64,000 nucleotides of DNA from Caldithrix abyssi. GTDB taxonomy: Bacteria; Calditrichota; Calditrichia; Calditrichales; Calditrichaceae. Made by a program: the position numbers and the translations under genes. The first letter of the stretch is position 1. Every line of letters begins with the position of its first letter. Below the pieces are notes generated by a model, which did not search any database, was not told the DNA's origin, and saw only the letters and a list, made by a program, of their open reading frames with translations. The stretch covers positions 48,232 through 112,231 of the forward strand of contig DRQG01000015.1 of the NCBI GenBank assembly GCA_011369465.1, in the 5' to 3' direction. Below are positions 7,143-15,552 of the stretch, one piece after another.

Positions 7143-8441
7143 TTATAATATGCGAAAAAGTTTAATTTTGTCCCGGATAAAGTCCAACTTTGCCACCTGA
7201 TCTATGGCCACTTTCACACTTTTTTCCAGGGCGTTTTCAATTAAAATATGAACATAACCAATCTCTATGCCCTCTTCTTTGTGTACCTCAGCATGGGCCG
7301 AGGCGATATTGATATTCTGTTCGCCTAAAATTCGGGCAATCTCGCCGATAACACCCGGCTTATCTATGCACGGAAATCGAAGATAAAAACCACTGTGAAT
7401 ATCTTCTATAGACAAGACGGTTTTCTTATTCCAGTTTAATTTATAATTGTCTCTGCGGGTGGTTTTATAAGTTAGCGAAGCAATAGCTACAATATCGCGC
7501 AAAATCAGACTGCTGGTTGCTTCGATGCCGACCCCTTTTCCATACACCATGTAATCTCCCAACAGATCGGTTTCCAGAAAAAAGGCCGTATATTCCTGCC
7601 TAACCAGGGTTAGGGGATGGTTCTGCGGTACAAAAGTCGGATGGATGCGAATCTCAAAACTGTCTTCGTGTTCCTTTAATATGGCCAGCAGTTTTATTTC
7701 ATATCCCAGCTCCTTTGCCGAAAGAATGTCAAACAGATCGATATCGGAAATACCCTCGGCGTGGATGTGCAGATAGTTTATCTCCACTCCAAATGATGCG
7801 GCCGCCAGTATGGCGATTTTTTGCGCGGCATCGGAACCTTCGTAATCGATTACGGATAAGGTTTCGCCCATTTTTTGTACGGCCGGTAATTTTAACACTT
7901 CCTGGAGCGTTGTTTCCCTTGCAGTCATCTCAGATAAAATAAAATTGGATGTCCCGCTCAAAATGCCGACCATCTGGCGAATGTCATTAGCCAGCAAATC
8001 CCGTTGAATGGCTGAGATAATCGGCACCCCGCCTCCAAGAGCAGGCTCCGGCTGGATATATATTTTATGCGTATTGGCCAGTTCCGTTAATTGGGTCATC
8101 TTTGACGCTAACAGCATCCGATTTGCCGAAACCAGATGTTTCTTATGTTCGATCATATTTTTAATAACGGAAAACGTCGGCTCGATACCGCCGATTGCAT
8201 CGATAACAATGGAAATGGACTCATCATTCAGTATTTCGTTTATGTCGGTTGTAAGAAGGGACTGATCCACAAAGGTTGGTCTTCTGAAATCGGAATGGCG
8301 TACAAGTATTTTTCTTAATTCCAGATCAAAACTTGTCTCTTCCAAAATATCCGCCCGTTTATGCTCCCAAATACGATAAAATCCTGTTCCCAGCTTGCCC
8401 AGGCCCAGTAAAGCAAAACCCACTTTCTTTTTTTTATTCAT
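7143..8441 (-). CDS. hom: Homoserine dehydrogenase
   Basis: 432 aa. It reduces aspartate semialdehyde to homoserine in the threonine/methionine pathway. The N-terminal Rossmann motif is LGLGKLGTGF; the catalytic domain includes ILSGTSNFILSEM and the KMGETLSVIDYEGSDAAQK region typical of the family. A C-terminal ACT domain (CIDKPGVIGEIARILGEQ, about 355-432) suggests allosteric control by threonine or another amino acid. It heads the leftward operon that continues into the FAH-family gene, mazG and the two-component genes. No attenuator or riboswitch was recognised upstream. Confidence 0.95.
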   Translation of the reverse strand: MNKKKKVGFALLGLGKLGTGFYRIWEHKRADILEETSFDLELRKILVRHSDFRRPTFVDQSLLTTDINEILNDESISIVIDAIGGIEPTFSVIKNMIEHKKHLVSANRMLLASKMTQLTELANTHKIYIQPEPALGGGVPIISAIQRDLLANDIRQMVGILSGTSNFILSEMTARETTLQEVLKLPAVQKMGETLSVIDYEGSDAAQKIAILAAASFGVEINYLHIHAEGISDIDLFDILSAKELGYEIKLLAILKEHEDSFEIRIHPTFVPQNHPLTLVRQEYTAFFLETDLLGDYMVYGKGVGIEATSSLILRDIVAIASLTYKTTRRDNYKLNWNKKTVLSIEDIHSGFYLRFPCIDKPGVIGEIARILGEQNINIASAHAEVHKEEGIEIGYVHILIENALEKSVKVAIDQVAKLDFIRDKIKLFRIL

Positions 8442-8509
8442 AAACGCCCCAAATCTAAATAACAGCCGTTGCGTGTTTATCGTAGCCGGATCATCTTAAA
8501 GTACAGAAA

Positions 8510-8926
8510 TCAGGACGATGGCATTTTGGTAGAAACTACAATTTTGTAAATACCCTGTTCCCTCAACAAATCCATTATTTTTATGACCAGCCCGTGCGTA
8601 ACATCGCTGTCCGCCTTGAGCACAATGCTTTTGTCCTTCCTGAAATTAGCCATTTGCTTTACGTCTTCTATTAAATTATTGATACTGACTAATTTATCGT
8701 TGAGAAAGACGTTTTTATCCTTATCCACATAAATAATTATTTTTTGCGCCGTATGTCCTTCCGAGCTCTTTGCTTCAGGAAGTTTCAGCTCTATACCGGG
8801 CTGTTCCAGGAAGGTGGATGAAACCGTAAAAAAGATGATCAGGATAAACAACACGTCGATCAGGGAGGTCATGTTGAGAGTTACTTTTTTATTTTTCTTA
8901 TCCATTAGTTTCATAATCTGCTGCAA
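8510..8926 (-). CDS. exbD: ExbD/TolR-family biopolymer transport protein
   Basis: 138 aa. It has a short cytosolic N-terminus, one membrane helix (about 21-40) containing the proton-relay Asp in SLIDVLFILIIFF, and a periplasmic domain. With ExbB it forms the proton-driven motor that energises TonB-type outer-membrane transport, or a Tol-like system. It is last in the three-gene set, 8 bp after exbB. Only one ExbD is present here. ExbD and TolR cannot be separated by sequence alone; the TonB-like neighbour favours ExbD. Confidence 0.9.
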   Translation of the reverse strand: MQQIMKLMDKKNKKVTLNMTSLIDVLFILIIFFTVSSTFLEQPGIELKLPEAKSSEGHTAQKIIIYVDKDKNVFLNDKLVSINNLIEDVKQMANFRKDKSIVLKADSDVTHGLVIKIMDLLREQGIYKIVVSTKMPSS

Positions 8927-8934
8927 CCTCCCCG

Positions 8935-9579
8935 TTAAACGGCCTGCGATTCCGGCCGGGAGTGGGTTTCATCATTTTTAAGCTTGTTTATTTTTTGAAT
9001 AAGCTGATTGGTGTATTTTTCTATGTCCAGAACCAGACTTTCCGATTTGCTGGTAAAATAGTTATAGGCAATCAATACGGGAATACCGATGAACAAACCG
9101 GTAACCGTGGTTAACAAGGCTTCCGAAATCCCGCCGGAAAGGGCCGCCGTCTGGCCGATACCCTGATCTTTAATTACAGCGAACACACGCACCATGCCCA
9201 AAACAGTCCCCAACAAACCCAACAACGGAGCTATGGCGGCAATGGTTTCCAACACCGGCAGCCCTCTTTCCAGGGCTCTAATTTCCTGCCGCCCCTGGTC
9301 CTCCAGTATTTCCTTGATTTCACTTTTTGGCAAATGATAATTTTGCAAGCCCAGTTTTATCACATTGGGCAGGGGGCCTTCATATTTTTCGCAGATCGTT
9401 TTGGCTAAATCGATATCCTTTAATGAAGAAAAATTATTCACTACCGATAAAATTTCCGGCACCAGAATTTTTCGTTTTCTCAATGAAATAGCCCGTTCGA
9501 TAATAAAGGCCAGGGCTATGAGCGAAGCCAGAGCCAGAGGATACATCATAATGCCGGCGCGTTCAAAAAGTTCTATCAT
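8935..9579 (-). CDS. exbB: ExbB/TolQ-family proton channel
   Basis: 214 aa. It has an N-terminal membrane helix (about 10-28), a cytosolic loop, and two further helices in the MotA/TolQ/ExbB domain (LETIAAIAPLLGLLGTVLGM and the SGGISEALLTTVTGL segment). The conserved Thr and Pro/Gly pattern of the proton path is present. It pairs with the ExbD-family protein 8 bp downstream and follows the TonB-like gene by 3 bp, so the three are one transcription unit in the inner membrane. Confidence 0.92.
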   Translation of the reverse strand: MIELFERAGIMMYPLALASLIALAFIIERAISLRKRKILVPEILSVVNNFSSLKDIDLAKTICEKYEGPLPNVIKLGLQNYHLPKSEIKEILEDQGRQEIRALERGLPVLETIAAIAPLLGLLGTVLGMVRVFAVIKDQGIGQTAALSGGISEALLTTVTGLFIGIPVLIAYNYFTSKSESLVLDIEKYTNQLIQKINKLKNDETHSRPESQAV

Positions 9580-9582
9580 ACA

Positions 9583-10434
9583 TCATCTCCTACGTCTTAA
9601 ATCCGGATAAAAAAGTTTTGCTGTTATGGTTAATGTTTCGTCCGGAAATTCATCCGGAAGAGGCAAAAACGGAAAAAGCGCTTTTATAGCTTCTTCGCTG
9701 GAAACCTCTAATGATTTATGTCCTTCGTGGCGTAATACTCTTACATCCTTTAATGTCCCGTCCCGCATTACTTCAAAACGGATGATGGTATAGCCGTGGA
9801 TTATTCCCAGCATGCTGTACGCCGGAGGCGGATACCACACCCGGTAGAGTTTGTTCTTCATGGCATTAATGTATGGCGCCCAGGGCCATTTATATGTACT
9901 TAGGGTGAGTGCTCCAACCTCCTCCACGGAAAAATCTGTCTGATCCATCATCTGATTGCTGCCGGCCCTGGAGGCCTGCTTATCGCTGCTTTCCTGCTGG
10001 TCATCCTGCATTACATCCTGGCTGGCCGATTCTTCGGAAGAGCCCGTAAGCGCGGCCCGGGTAAAACGTTTGCGGGGTCGCGGTTTAAATGTTTTTAGAT
10101 CTTTCCCGGAGGATAAATTGGAAAATGGCGTATTTCCTTTACTGAAAGGATTATCGCCCTGTTTGTCCGTTACGATCGGATTGCGTGCCCGTGAGTTCTT
10201 ATCCGAAAGATAGTCGCTTTTTTCGGGAACTTCTTCCGTTTCGTTCATATTCTGAACCACTTCTTTGGGTTTATTCTCTGGAAAGATAAACTCAATTTCT
10301 TCCGGAAGGGATTTATCAAGTTTTATTTCGGATAAAGCCAGCAAATTATTCAAATCCAACAAATAATAACCGGCAATATGCAATAAAAAAGATAAAAGCA
10401 ACGCAATTAACAATATTTTTTTTTGTTTATCCAT
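9583..10434 (-). CDS. tonB: TonB-like energy transducer
   Basis: 283 aa. One N-terminal membrane helix (about 6-24) is followed by a long, charged, low-complexity periplasmic stretch (about 40-170) and a C-terminal TonB/TolA-like domain (about 205-283: GYTIIRFEVMRDGTLKDVRV ... LPLPDEFP). It would carry proton-motive energy from ExbB/ExbD to outer-membrane receptors. The linker is not a classic Pro-Lys repeat but is rich in Ser, Gln and Asp. No TonB-dependent receptor lies in the window. A TolA-like role is the main alternative. Confidence 0.82.
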   Translation of the reverse strand: MDKQKKILLIALLLSFLLHIAGYYLLDLNNLLALSEIKLDKSLPEEIEFIFPENKPKEVVQNMNETEEVPEKSDYLSDKNSRARNPIVTDKQGDNPFSKGNTPFSNLSSGKDLKTFKPRPRKRFTRAALTGSSEESASQDVMQDDQQESSDKQASRAGSNQMMDQTDFSVEEVGALTLSTYKWPWAPYINAMKNKLYRVWYPPPAYSMLGIIHGYTIIRFEVMRDGTLKDVRVLRHEGHKSLEVSSEEAIKALFPFLPLPDEFPDETLTITAKLFYPDLRRRR

Positions 10435-10537
10435 GCCGGTTTATTTAGAATAGTTGGCGCTATTGTTTATTTTTAAAGTTACGATTTCCCGCAGGTTTTA
10501 TCAACGGCATTTGTCCGTAAAAATCCCGGTCGTTTAA

Positions 10538-10609
10538 TTTTAATGATTTTAATTAAAAAATGTTCATATACCGTCTTTTTTAGGGAATCATCTGAAAAAA
10601 TCATTAAAA
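10538..10609. repeat. 13-bp inverted repeat in the tonB-holB divergent gap
   Basis: TTTTAATGATTTT at 10538-10550 is repeated in inverse orientation at 10597-10609, 46 nt apart, in the 269-bp AT-rich gap that must hold both divergent promoters. A near-identical TTTAATGATTTTT occurs in the gap upstream of the SpoIID gene (about 19700). It could be an operator or AT-rich chance. Confidence 0.3.
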
Positions 10610-10703
10610 AATTGTGAATCTTTTATTTATATTCTTTTTCCATAGAAATTTTTTACGTATATTATACTTGTAAATACCATTTGATACGATTGTTTTAATA
10701 TAG

Positions 10704-11813
10704 ATGACATATTTTCAGAACACGATCGTCCAGGAGCGGGTTCTTTATTTTTTTAACAAAAGTATAGAACAAGACCGCCTGGCGCATGCATATATATTTT
10801 ATGGATCGGAAGGTACAGGGAAGGAAGCCTTTGCCCTGGAATTGGCCAAAGCCGTCAATTGCCTGGCAGAAGACGCCGTACCGTGTAATTCCTGTTCTTC
10901 CTGTGTAAAGATCAATAAATTTTCCCATCCCGATATACTGTATTCTTTTGCGGCCCCTGGCAATATTAAAGATGCCGAGATACGCGATCTGCTTAAACAG
11001 AAATCTGCCAATCCTTATCGCGCTTTACCAATCGCCGGGCATCGCACGGTCTCAATTGATATAATCCGCCGCTTAAAACATGAAGCCAAATATGCGCCCA
11101 ACGAGGCCAGAAAGCGCTTTTTTATTATTTCCGGAGCCCAGTTCTTCAGCCGGGAAGCGGCCAACTCGTTTTTAAAACTTCTTGAAGAACCGCCGGAAAA
11201 TTTACATATCATTTTAATCACCAATGAACTCCATCTGCTTCTGGATACGATCCGTTCTCGCTGCCAACCGGTTTACTTTCCATCCTTTACCGAAGAGCAA
11301 ATTAAAGAGATTGTAAAAAAATACCAACATTTTGAAGGCGATTTAACGGCCATTATCCGTATGGCTCAATTCAATTTAAACAAGGTTTTTGATTTTCTGA
11401 TAGACGACCCTACGGAAAAGTGGGAATTGGTTTATGCCTATTTAAAAAGCGTTGCTAAAAACGACATTCCGTCTATTTTGAGCATTATTGACCGTATCAG
11501 CGAAAAACGGGATAAAAATTTAATATCCCAGTTTTTATCCCTGGTTATTTTGTGGTTGCGCGATGCCTTGAATATATCTATTACCAACGATGAACAGGCT
11601 TTGGTAAACATGGATTACGGAGAAGCTATTGCAAATTTTTCCCGTTTTTTTGAGCCCAGCGATTTTGGTTCGATAATCGAAAAGGTAGAGCAGGCGCGTA
11701 CCGATATCGAACGAAACGCACACCCGGCTTTAACGTTAACCCATTTATCTCTGGAAATGAATGCTGCATTAAAAAGAAAAACAACCGATCAAGTTCGCGA
11801 GGAGGCTATATGA
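10704..11813 (+). CDS. holB: DNA polymerase III delta' subunit
   Basis: 369 aa. This clamp-loader subunit loads the beta clamp with tau/gamma and delta. The AAA+ Walker A is GSEGTGKE; a four-Cys zinc module (CLAEDAVPCNSCSSC) follows, as in gamma/delta' proteins. The sensor/arginine-finger region is FLKLLEEPPENLHIILITN with SRC (RSRCQP). The ATG was chosen because no upstream in-frame start with a better ribosome site is seen. Its stop overlaps the ricT start by 4 nt, the holB-yaaT order known from Bacillus and others. Confidence 0.93.
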   Translation: MTYFQNTIVQERVLYFFNKSIEQDRLAHAYIFYGSEGTGKEAFALELAKAVNCLAEDAVPCNSCSSCVKINKFSHPDILYSFAAPGNIKDAEIRDLLKQKSANPYRALPIAGHRTVSIDIIRRLKHEAKYAPNEARKRFFIISGAQFFSREAANSFLKLLEEPPENLHIILITNELHLLLDTIRSRCQPVYFPSFTEEQIKEIVKKYQHFEGDLTAIIRMAQFNLNKVFDFLIDDPTEKWELVYAYLKSVAKNDIPSILSIIDRISEKRDKNLISQFLSLVILWLRDALNISITNDEQALVNMDYGEAIANFSRFFEPSDFGSIIEKVEQARTDIERNAHPALTLTHLSLEMNAALKRKTTDQVREEAI

Positions 11814-12637
11814 CGCCGGAGATACTCGAAGTTCAATTTAAGGGAAATAAAAAGGAGCACTATTTTAACCCGAAGAATATAAAGGTGAAACCCGGTGACT
11901 ACGTTATCGTGGAAGCCGACAAGGGAATCGATTTGGGCTGCGTTACCAAAATAGGCCGCCTGGTTGCGCTTAGCGAAATTCGCAGCGAGCCCAAAAACCT
12001 GATTCGTAAAGCCGGCAAAGAAGATTTGAAACATCTGGAAGAAAACCGGAAAAAAGAAGCGCTGGCTTTTATTGTGGGGCGTGAAAAAATAAAGAAGCAC
12101 AACCTGAACATGAAGCTGGTGGATGTGGAATACCAGTATGATCAGAACAAACTGACCTTCTATTTTACCAGTGACCGGCGTGTGGACTTCCGGGAACTGG
12201 TTAAGGATCTGGCGGCCAAATATCGTACACGCATCGAGCTGCGACAAATCGGTGTGCGCGACGAAGCCCGGCGGTTGGGCGGTTTGGGGGTCTGCGGCCT
12301 TCCCCTTTGCTGCACCACTTTTATGAAACATTTCGATCCTATTTCCACCCAAATGGCCAAGGAACAAAACCTGCCTTTAAATACCTGTAAACTCACCGGC
12401 ACCTGCGGTCGTTTAAAATGCTGCCTGGCCTTTGAAAAAGATTTTTATGAACAATCCCAAAAGAACTTTCCCCCTCTGGACGCCATTTTACAAACCGAAA
12501 GAGGCAAGGCTAAGGTGGAAAAAATAGATATCTTCCACGATACCGTTTATTTGCGTTACAATAATGACGAAGCTCCCGAACCGGTACGCCTGGATGAAAT
12601 CAAATACAGCCAGATAAGTGACAAAACGCCGGCCTGA
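11810..12637 (+). CDS. ricT: PSP1-domain protein RicT (YaaT)
   Basis: 275 aa, typical RicT/YaaT length. The PSP1 domain carries Cys162, Cys167, Cys168, Cys193, Cys199, Cys204 and Cys205 (CGLPLCC ... CKLTGTCGRLKCC), the positions that ligate a [4Fe-4S] cluster in B. subtilis RicT. There RicT acts in the RicAFT complex with RNase Y on mRNA maturation. RicA and RicF are not seen here, and many non-spore-formers carry only RicT, where its role is unclear. Translation is coupled to holB by ATGA. Confidence 0.9.
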   Translation: MTPEILEVQFKGNKKEHYFNPKNIKVKPGDYVIVEADKGIDLGCVTKIGRLVALSEIRSEPKNLIRKAGKEDLKHLEENRKKEALAFIVGREKIKKHNLNMKLVDVEYQYDQNKLTFYFTSDRRVDFRELVKDLAAKYRTRIELRQIGVRDEARRLGGLGVCGLPLCCTTFMKHFDPISTQMAKEQNLPLNTCKLTGTCGRLKCCLAFEKDFYEQSQKNFPPLDAILQTERGKAKVEKIDIFHDTVYLRYNNDEAPEPVRLDEIKYSQISDKTPA

Positions 12638-12679
12638 GAATATTAATTAAAAAAAGATTGATTAATTTTGCGGTAGAGT

Positions 12680-13882
12680 ATGACTACGGATGTTCTTATC
12701 ATTGGCGGAGGCATTGTCGGATTGGCCAGCGCCCTCGCTTTGAGTAAACACAAAAATATCAAGATTACCGTTATTGAAGCCGAACCGGAAGTGGCCGCCC
12801 ATCAAACGGGTAATAACAGCGGAGTCATCCATTCCGGATTGTATTATAAACCCGGTTCATTAAAAGCGGCTAATTGTGTGGACGGACGGAATAAACTGTA
12901 TGTTTTTTGCCGTAAACACGATATCCCTCACGAACAATGCGGCAAACTGGTTGTTGCCGTGGATGAATCCGAGTTGCCGCGACTGGATGAACTGGAAAAA
13001 CGCGGACTGGCCAACGGCTTGAAAGGCCTCAAGCGCCTGACCGGCGACGAGCTAAAAGAATATGAACCGCACGTACAGGGTGTTGCCGGTTTGTATGTGC
13101 CCGAAACCGGTATTGTGGATTACAAATCCGTCGCGCAGACAATGAAGAGTCTGATTGAGGATCGCGGCCATACCGTGCTCACTTCTACCCGATTCGAGCG
13201 GATGGAAAAAAGTACAGATTATCTTGTTTCCGAAACCAACGGTGAAACGTTCTACAGTAAATATCTGATCAACTGCGGCGGTTTGCATTCCGATCAGATC
13301 GCTATCCGCTGCGGCTTGCAACCTTCGGTAAAAATAATTCCTTTTCGGGGTGAGTATTATTCCATTAAGGAAGAAAAAAAGTATCTGGTAAAAAATTTAA
13401 TCTATCCGGTTCCCGATCCGGCCTTTCCTTTTTTGGGGGTTCACTTTACGCGTATGATCGACGGCTCTGTAGAGGCCGGGCCCAATGCCGTACTGGCCTT
13501 CAAGCGGGAAGGGTACAGTAAATTCAGTTTCTCGTTTAAAGACTCTTTGGAAACTTTTACCTATCCCGGTTTTATTCGGCTGGCCAAAAATTATCTGAAG
13601 ATGGGACTGGCGGAGATGCATCGTTCCTTTGTGAAAGACGCTTTTGTCCGGGCCTTGCAGAAACTGATTCCCGAAATCCGCTCCGAGGATATTGAACCGG
13701 GTGGCGCCGGAGTTCGGGCACAGGCCTTACAACCCGACGGTACACTGGTGGATGATTTCCGCATTATGGAGAGCGATCGGATGATCCATGTGTTAAACGC
13801 TCCTTCGCCTGCAGCAACCGCCTCTTTAAGCATCGGTGAAAAAATAGCCTCCATGGCGAAGGAAAATTTCGGTTTACGTTAG
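12680..13882 (+). CDS. lhgO: L-2-hydroxyglutarate oxidase/dehydrogenase
   Basis: 400 aa FAD-dependent oxidoreductase of the DAO superfamily. The N-terminal dinucleotide-binding motif is IIGGGIVGLASALALS; the family signature HQTGNNSGVIHSGLYY follows. The C-terminal GGAGVRAQAL and HVLNAPSPAATASLSIG segments match LhgO/YgaF. It oxidises L-2-hydroxyglutarate to 2-oxoglutarate, passing electrons to quinone or oxygen; such enzymes repair a side product of malate dehydrogenase. It is 42 bp after ricT and may share its transcript. Confidence 0.92.
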   Translation: MTTDVLIIGGGIVGLASALALSKHKNIKITVIEAEPEVAAHQTGNNSGVIHSGLYYKPGSLKAANCVDGRNKLYVFCRKHDIPHEQCGKLVVAVDESELPRLDELEKRGLANGLKGLKRLTGDELKEYEPHVQGVAGLYVPETGIVDYKSVAQTMKSLIEDRGHTVLTSTRFERMEKSTDYLVSETNGETFYSKYLINCGGLHSDQIAIRCGLQPSVKIIPFRGEYYSIKEEKKYLVKNLIYPVPDPAFPFLGVHFTRMIDGSVEAGPNAVLAFKREGYSKFSFSFKDSLETFTYPGFIRLAKNYLKMGLAEMHRSFVKDAFVRALQKLIPEIRSEDIEPGGAGVRAQALQPDGTLVDDFRIMESDRMIHVLNAPSPAATASLSIGEKIASMAKENFGLR

Positions 13883-13910
13883 ATCACTTTTAAACCCCGA
13901 GGCGCCATTC

Positions 13911-14531
13911 CTAATAATACAGGGCATCAATGTCCCCGGCCCCCTCGCGCAGAATCTCTATCTCATCTCCGGATAGATCAACAATGGTGGATGGTTTGTT
14001 AAACATTACCCCGGCATCCAGTATCAACTGAATGTCATTGTTAAACATGGCAGCAATTTCCTGCGGGTCCGTATAATATCCGTCGATTCCCTGGGGAACG
14101 CTGGTACTTAGAATGGGCCGGCCTAATTCTTCCAATAATGCCTGCACAACCGCCGAATCCGGAATGCGGATTCCGACGGTTTTTCTTTTTTGAACCAGTA
14201 ATTTGGGTACTTCGCCACTGGATCGCAGAATAAAGGTATAGGGTCCGGGCGTAACCCGGCGCATAATTTTATAGGCCTGATTGGATACAACCGCCCAACG
14301 GGCGATTTCCTTTAGTCCCGGACAAACGAAACTGAGTAATTTATGCCTGGAGGCCTTTTTGATGCGCAATACTTTTTGCAGGGCCTGTTTGTTAAACAGG
14401 TCGGCTCCCAATCCGTATATCGTATCGGTAGGATAAACAATGATCCCGCCGTTACGCAGGGTATCTACGGCTTTTTTTATAAGCCGGGTTTGAGGGTGAT
14501 CCGGATATATTTTTTGTGTTTCGATTGCCAT
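13911..14531 (-). CDS. yciO: YrdC/Sua5-fold protein of the YciO type
   Basis: 206 aa with the YrdC-like double-stranded-RNA-binding fold (GGIIVYPTDTIYGLGADLF; TPGPYTFILRSSGEVPK; KTVGIRIPDSAVVQALLEEL). Instead of the TSAN-SG motif of TsaC it has STSVPQG, and the overall order (KIYPDHPQTRLIKKAVD, REGAGDIDALYY end) follows E. coli YciO. TsaC/Sua5 makes threonylcarbamoyl-AMP for the tRNA t6A modification; YciO is a paralogue whose own role is less clear. If the genome has no other TsaC this could still be the t6A enzyme. Confidence 0.85.
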   Translation of the reverse strand: MAIETQKIYPDHPQTRLIKKAVDTLRNGGIIVYPTDTIYGLGADLFNKQALQKVLRIKKASRHKLLSFVCPGLKEIARWAVVSNQAYKIMRRVTPGPYTFILRSSGEVPKLLVQKRKTVGIRIPDSAVVQALLEELGRPILSTSVPQGIDGYYTDPQEIAAMFNNDIQLILDAGVMFNKPSTIVDLSGDEIEILREGAGDIDALYY

Positions 14532-14658
14532 ATCGGGCTCTGTTATTTATTGAGGTTATAAATACAAATATTTTATTTTTGAGTCAAATAATATTTTGGT
14601 TAAATCCCGGCCGCTGAGTAAATTGCGCCCTTCTGATTTTAGATACGGGTTTCCGACG

Positions 14659-15552
14659 ATGCGTAAACAACTCAAAGCCGATCTGGGTTTGCTGAGCGTT
14701 ACCGTTTTTTGGGGCAGTACTTTTATTCTTTCCAAATTAACCCTGCTCGAAATTCCCTTGCTGCTCTTTCTTGTTATGAGGTTGGGGATGGCTGCTGTTA
14801 TTTTGGATGTAATCGCTTTAAAGCAAATCCGCCTTTTAAACAGGAAAACGCTTCTGCACGGCGCGGTGCTCGGTTTGTTTCTGTATTTATCCTATTTTTT
14901 TCAGATGTGGGGTATCCAGTACACAACGGCTTCCAACGCTGGTTTTATTACCGGTCTTTCGGTGGTGATGGTACCGATATTTTCTTATTTAATTTTCCGT
15001 ATAAAACCCTCTTTTAATGTAGCCCTTGGTATCGTATTAGCCGTCATCGGTTTGTTTTTACTTACCGGCGCCGATTTATTCAGCTTTAATAGCGGCGATT
15101 TTCTGGTTTTGATCTGCGCCGTAACCGTCGCTTTTCACATTATCTATACCGGTAAATTTGCTCCTCAGCACCATGTTTTATTGCTGACTGCGGTTCAATT
15201 AACCGTTGTGGCTCTTTTATCCGTTTCGGCTTTACTCTTTTATGATTTTTCTCAGAGGGTAATCAGCGATACCGCCTGGTGGGTTGTGCTGTATCTGGCT
15301 GTTTTCGGCACGGTTTACCCCTATTTAATGCAAACACAAATGCAGCGTTTTACTACGACAACGCGAACAGCATTGATCTTTGCCATAGAACCGGTATTTG
15401 CCGCCTTGTTTGCTTTTATCGTGGCCAAAGAATCATTGGAACTAAGCGGCTGGTTTGGCGGCTTTTTGATTGTGCTGGGGATGATTTTTTCGGAATTATC
15501 CGTTTTACATGTTCCGTTTACCAAGAAGAACCGCCAATGGAAGAGTCAATGA
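14659..15552 (+). CDS. EamA/DMT-family transporter
   Basis: 297 aa from the chosen ATG; a TTG 63 nt upstream would add a polar, non-homologous-looking tail and is disfavoured. About ten membrane helices in two EamA repeats are visible (SVTVFWGSTFILSK ... ; FLVLICAVTVAFHIIYTG ... ; GWFGGFLIVLGMIF). This drug/metabolite transporter family exports or imports small metabolites, and the substrate is not predictable. It ends in an ATGA overlap with the downstream MBL gene, so the two may act on related metabolites. Confidence 0.88.
   Translation: MRKQLKADLGLLSVTVFWGSTFILSKLTLLEIPLLLFLVMRLGMAAVILDVIALKQIRLLNRKTLLHGAVLGLFLYLSYFFQMWGIQYTTASNAGFITGLSVVMVPIFSYLIFRIKPSFNVALGIVLAVIGLFLLTGADLFSFNSGDFLVLICAVTVAFHIIYTGKFAPQHHVLLLTAVQLTVVALLSVSALLFYDFSQRVISDTAWWVVLYLAVFGTVYPYLMQTQMQRFTTTTRTALIFAIEPVFAALFAFIVAKESLELSGWFGGFLIVLGMIFSELSVLHVPFTKKNRQWKSQ

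Noticed and set aside
11789..12367. 192-codon minus-strand frame over ricT
   Set aside because: Antisense to the conserved Cys motif region of RicT; no independent support.
14596..14658. TTG-initiated extension of the EamA transporter
   Set aside because: The added 21 residues are polar and precede the normal family start; the ATG at 14659 fits the family length.
15279..15548. N-terminal extension of the MBL hydrolase frame
   Set aside because: It is the transporter gene read in another frame; the hydrolase starts at the ATGA overlap.
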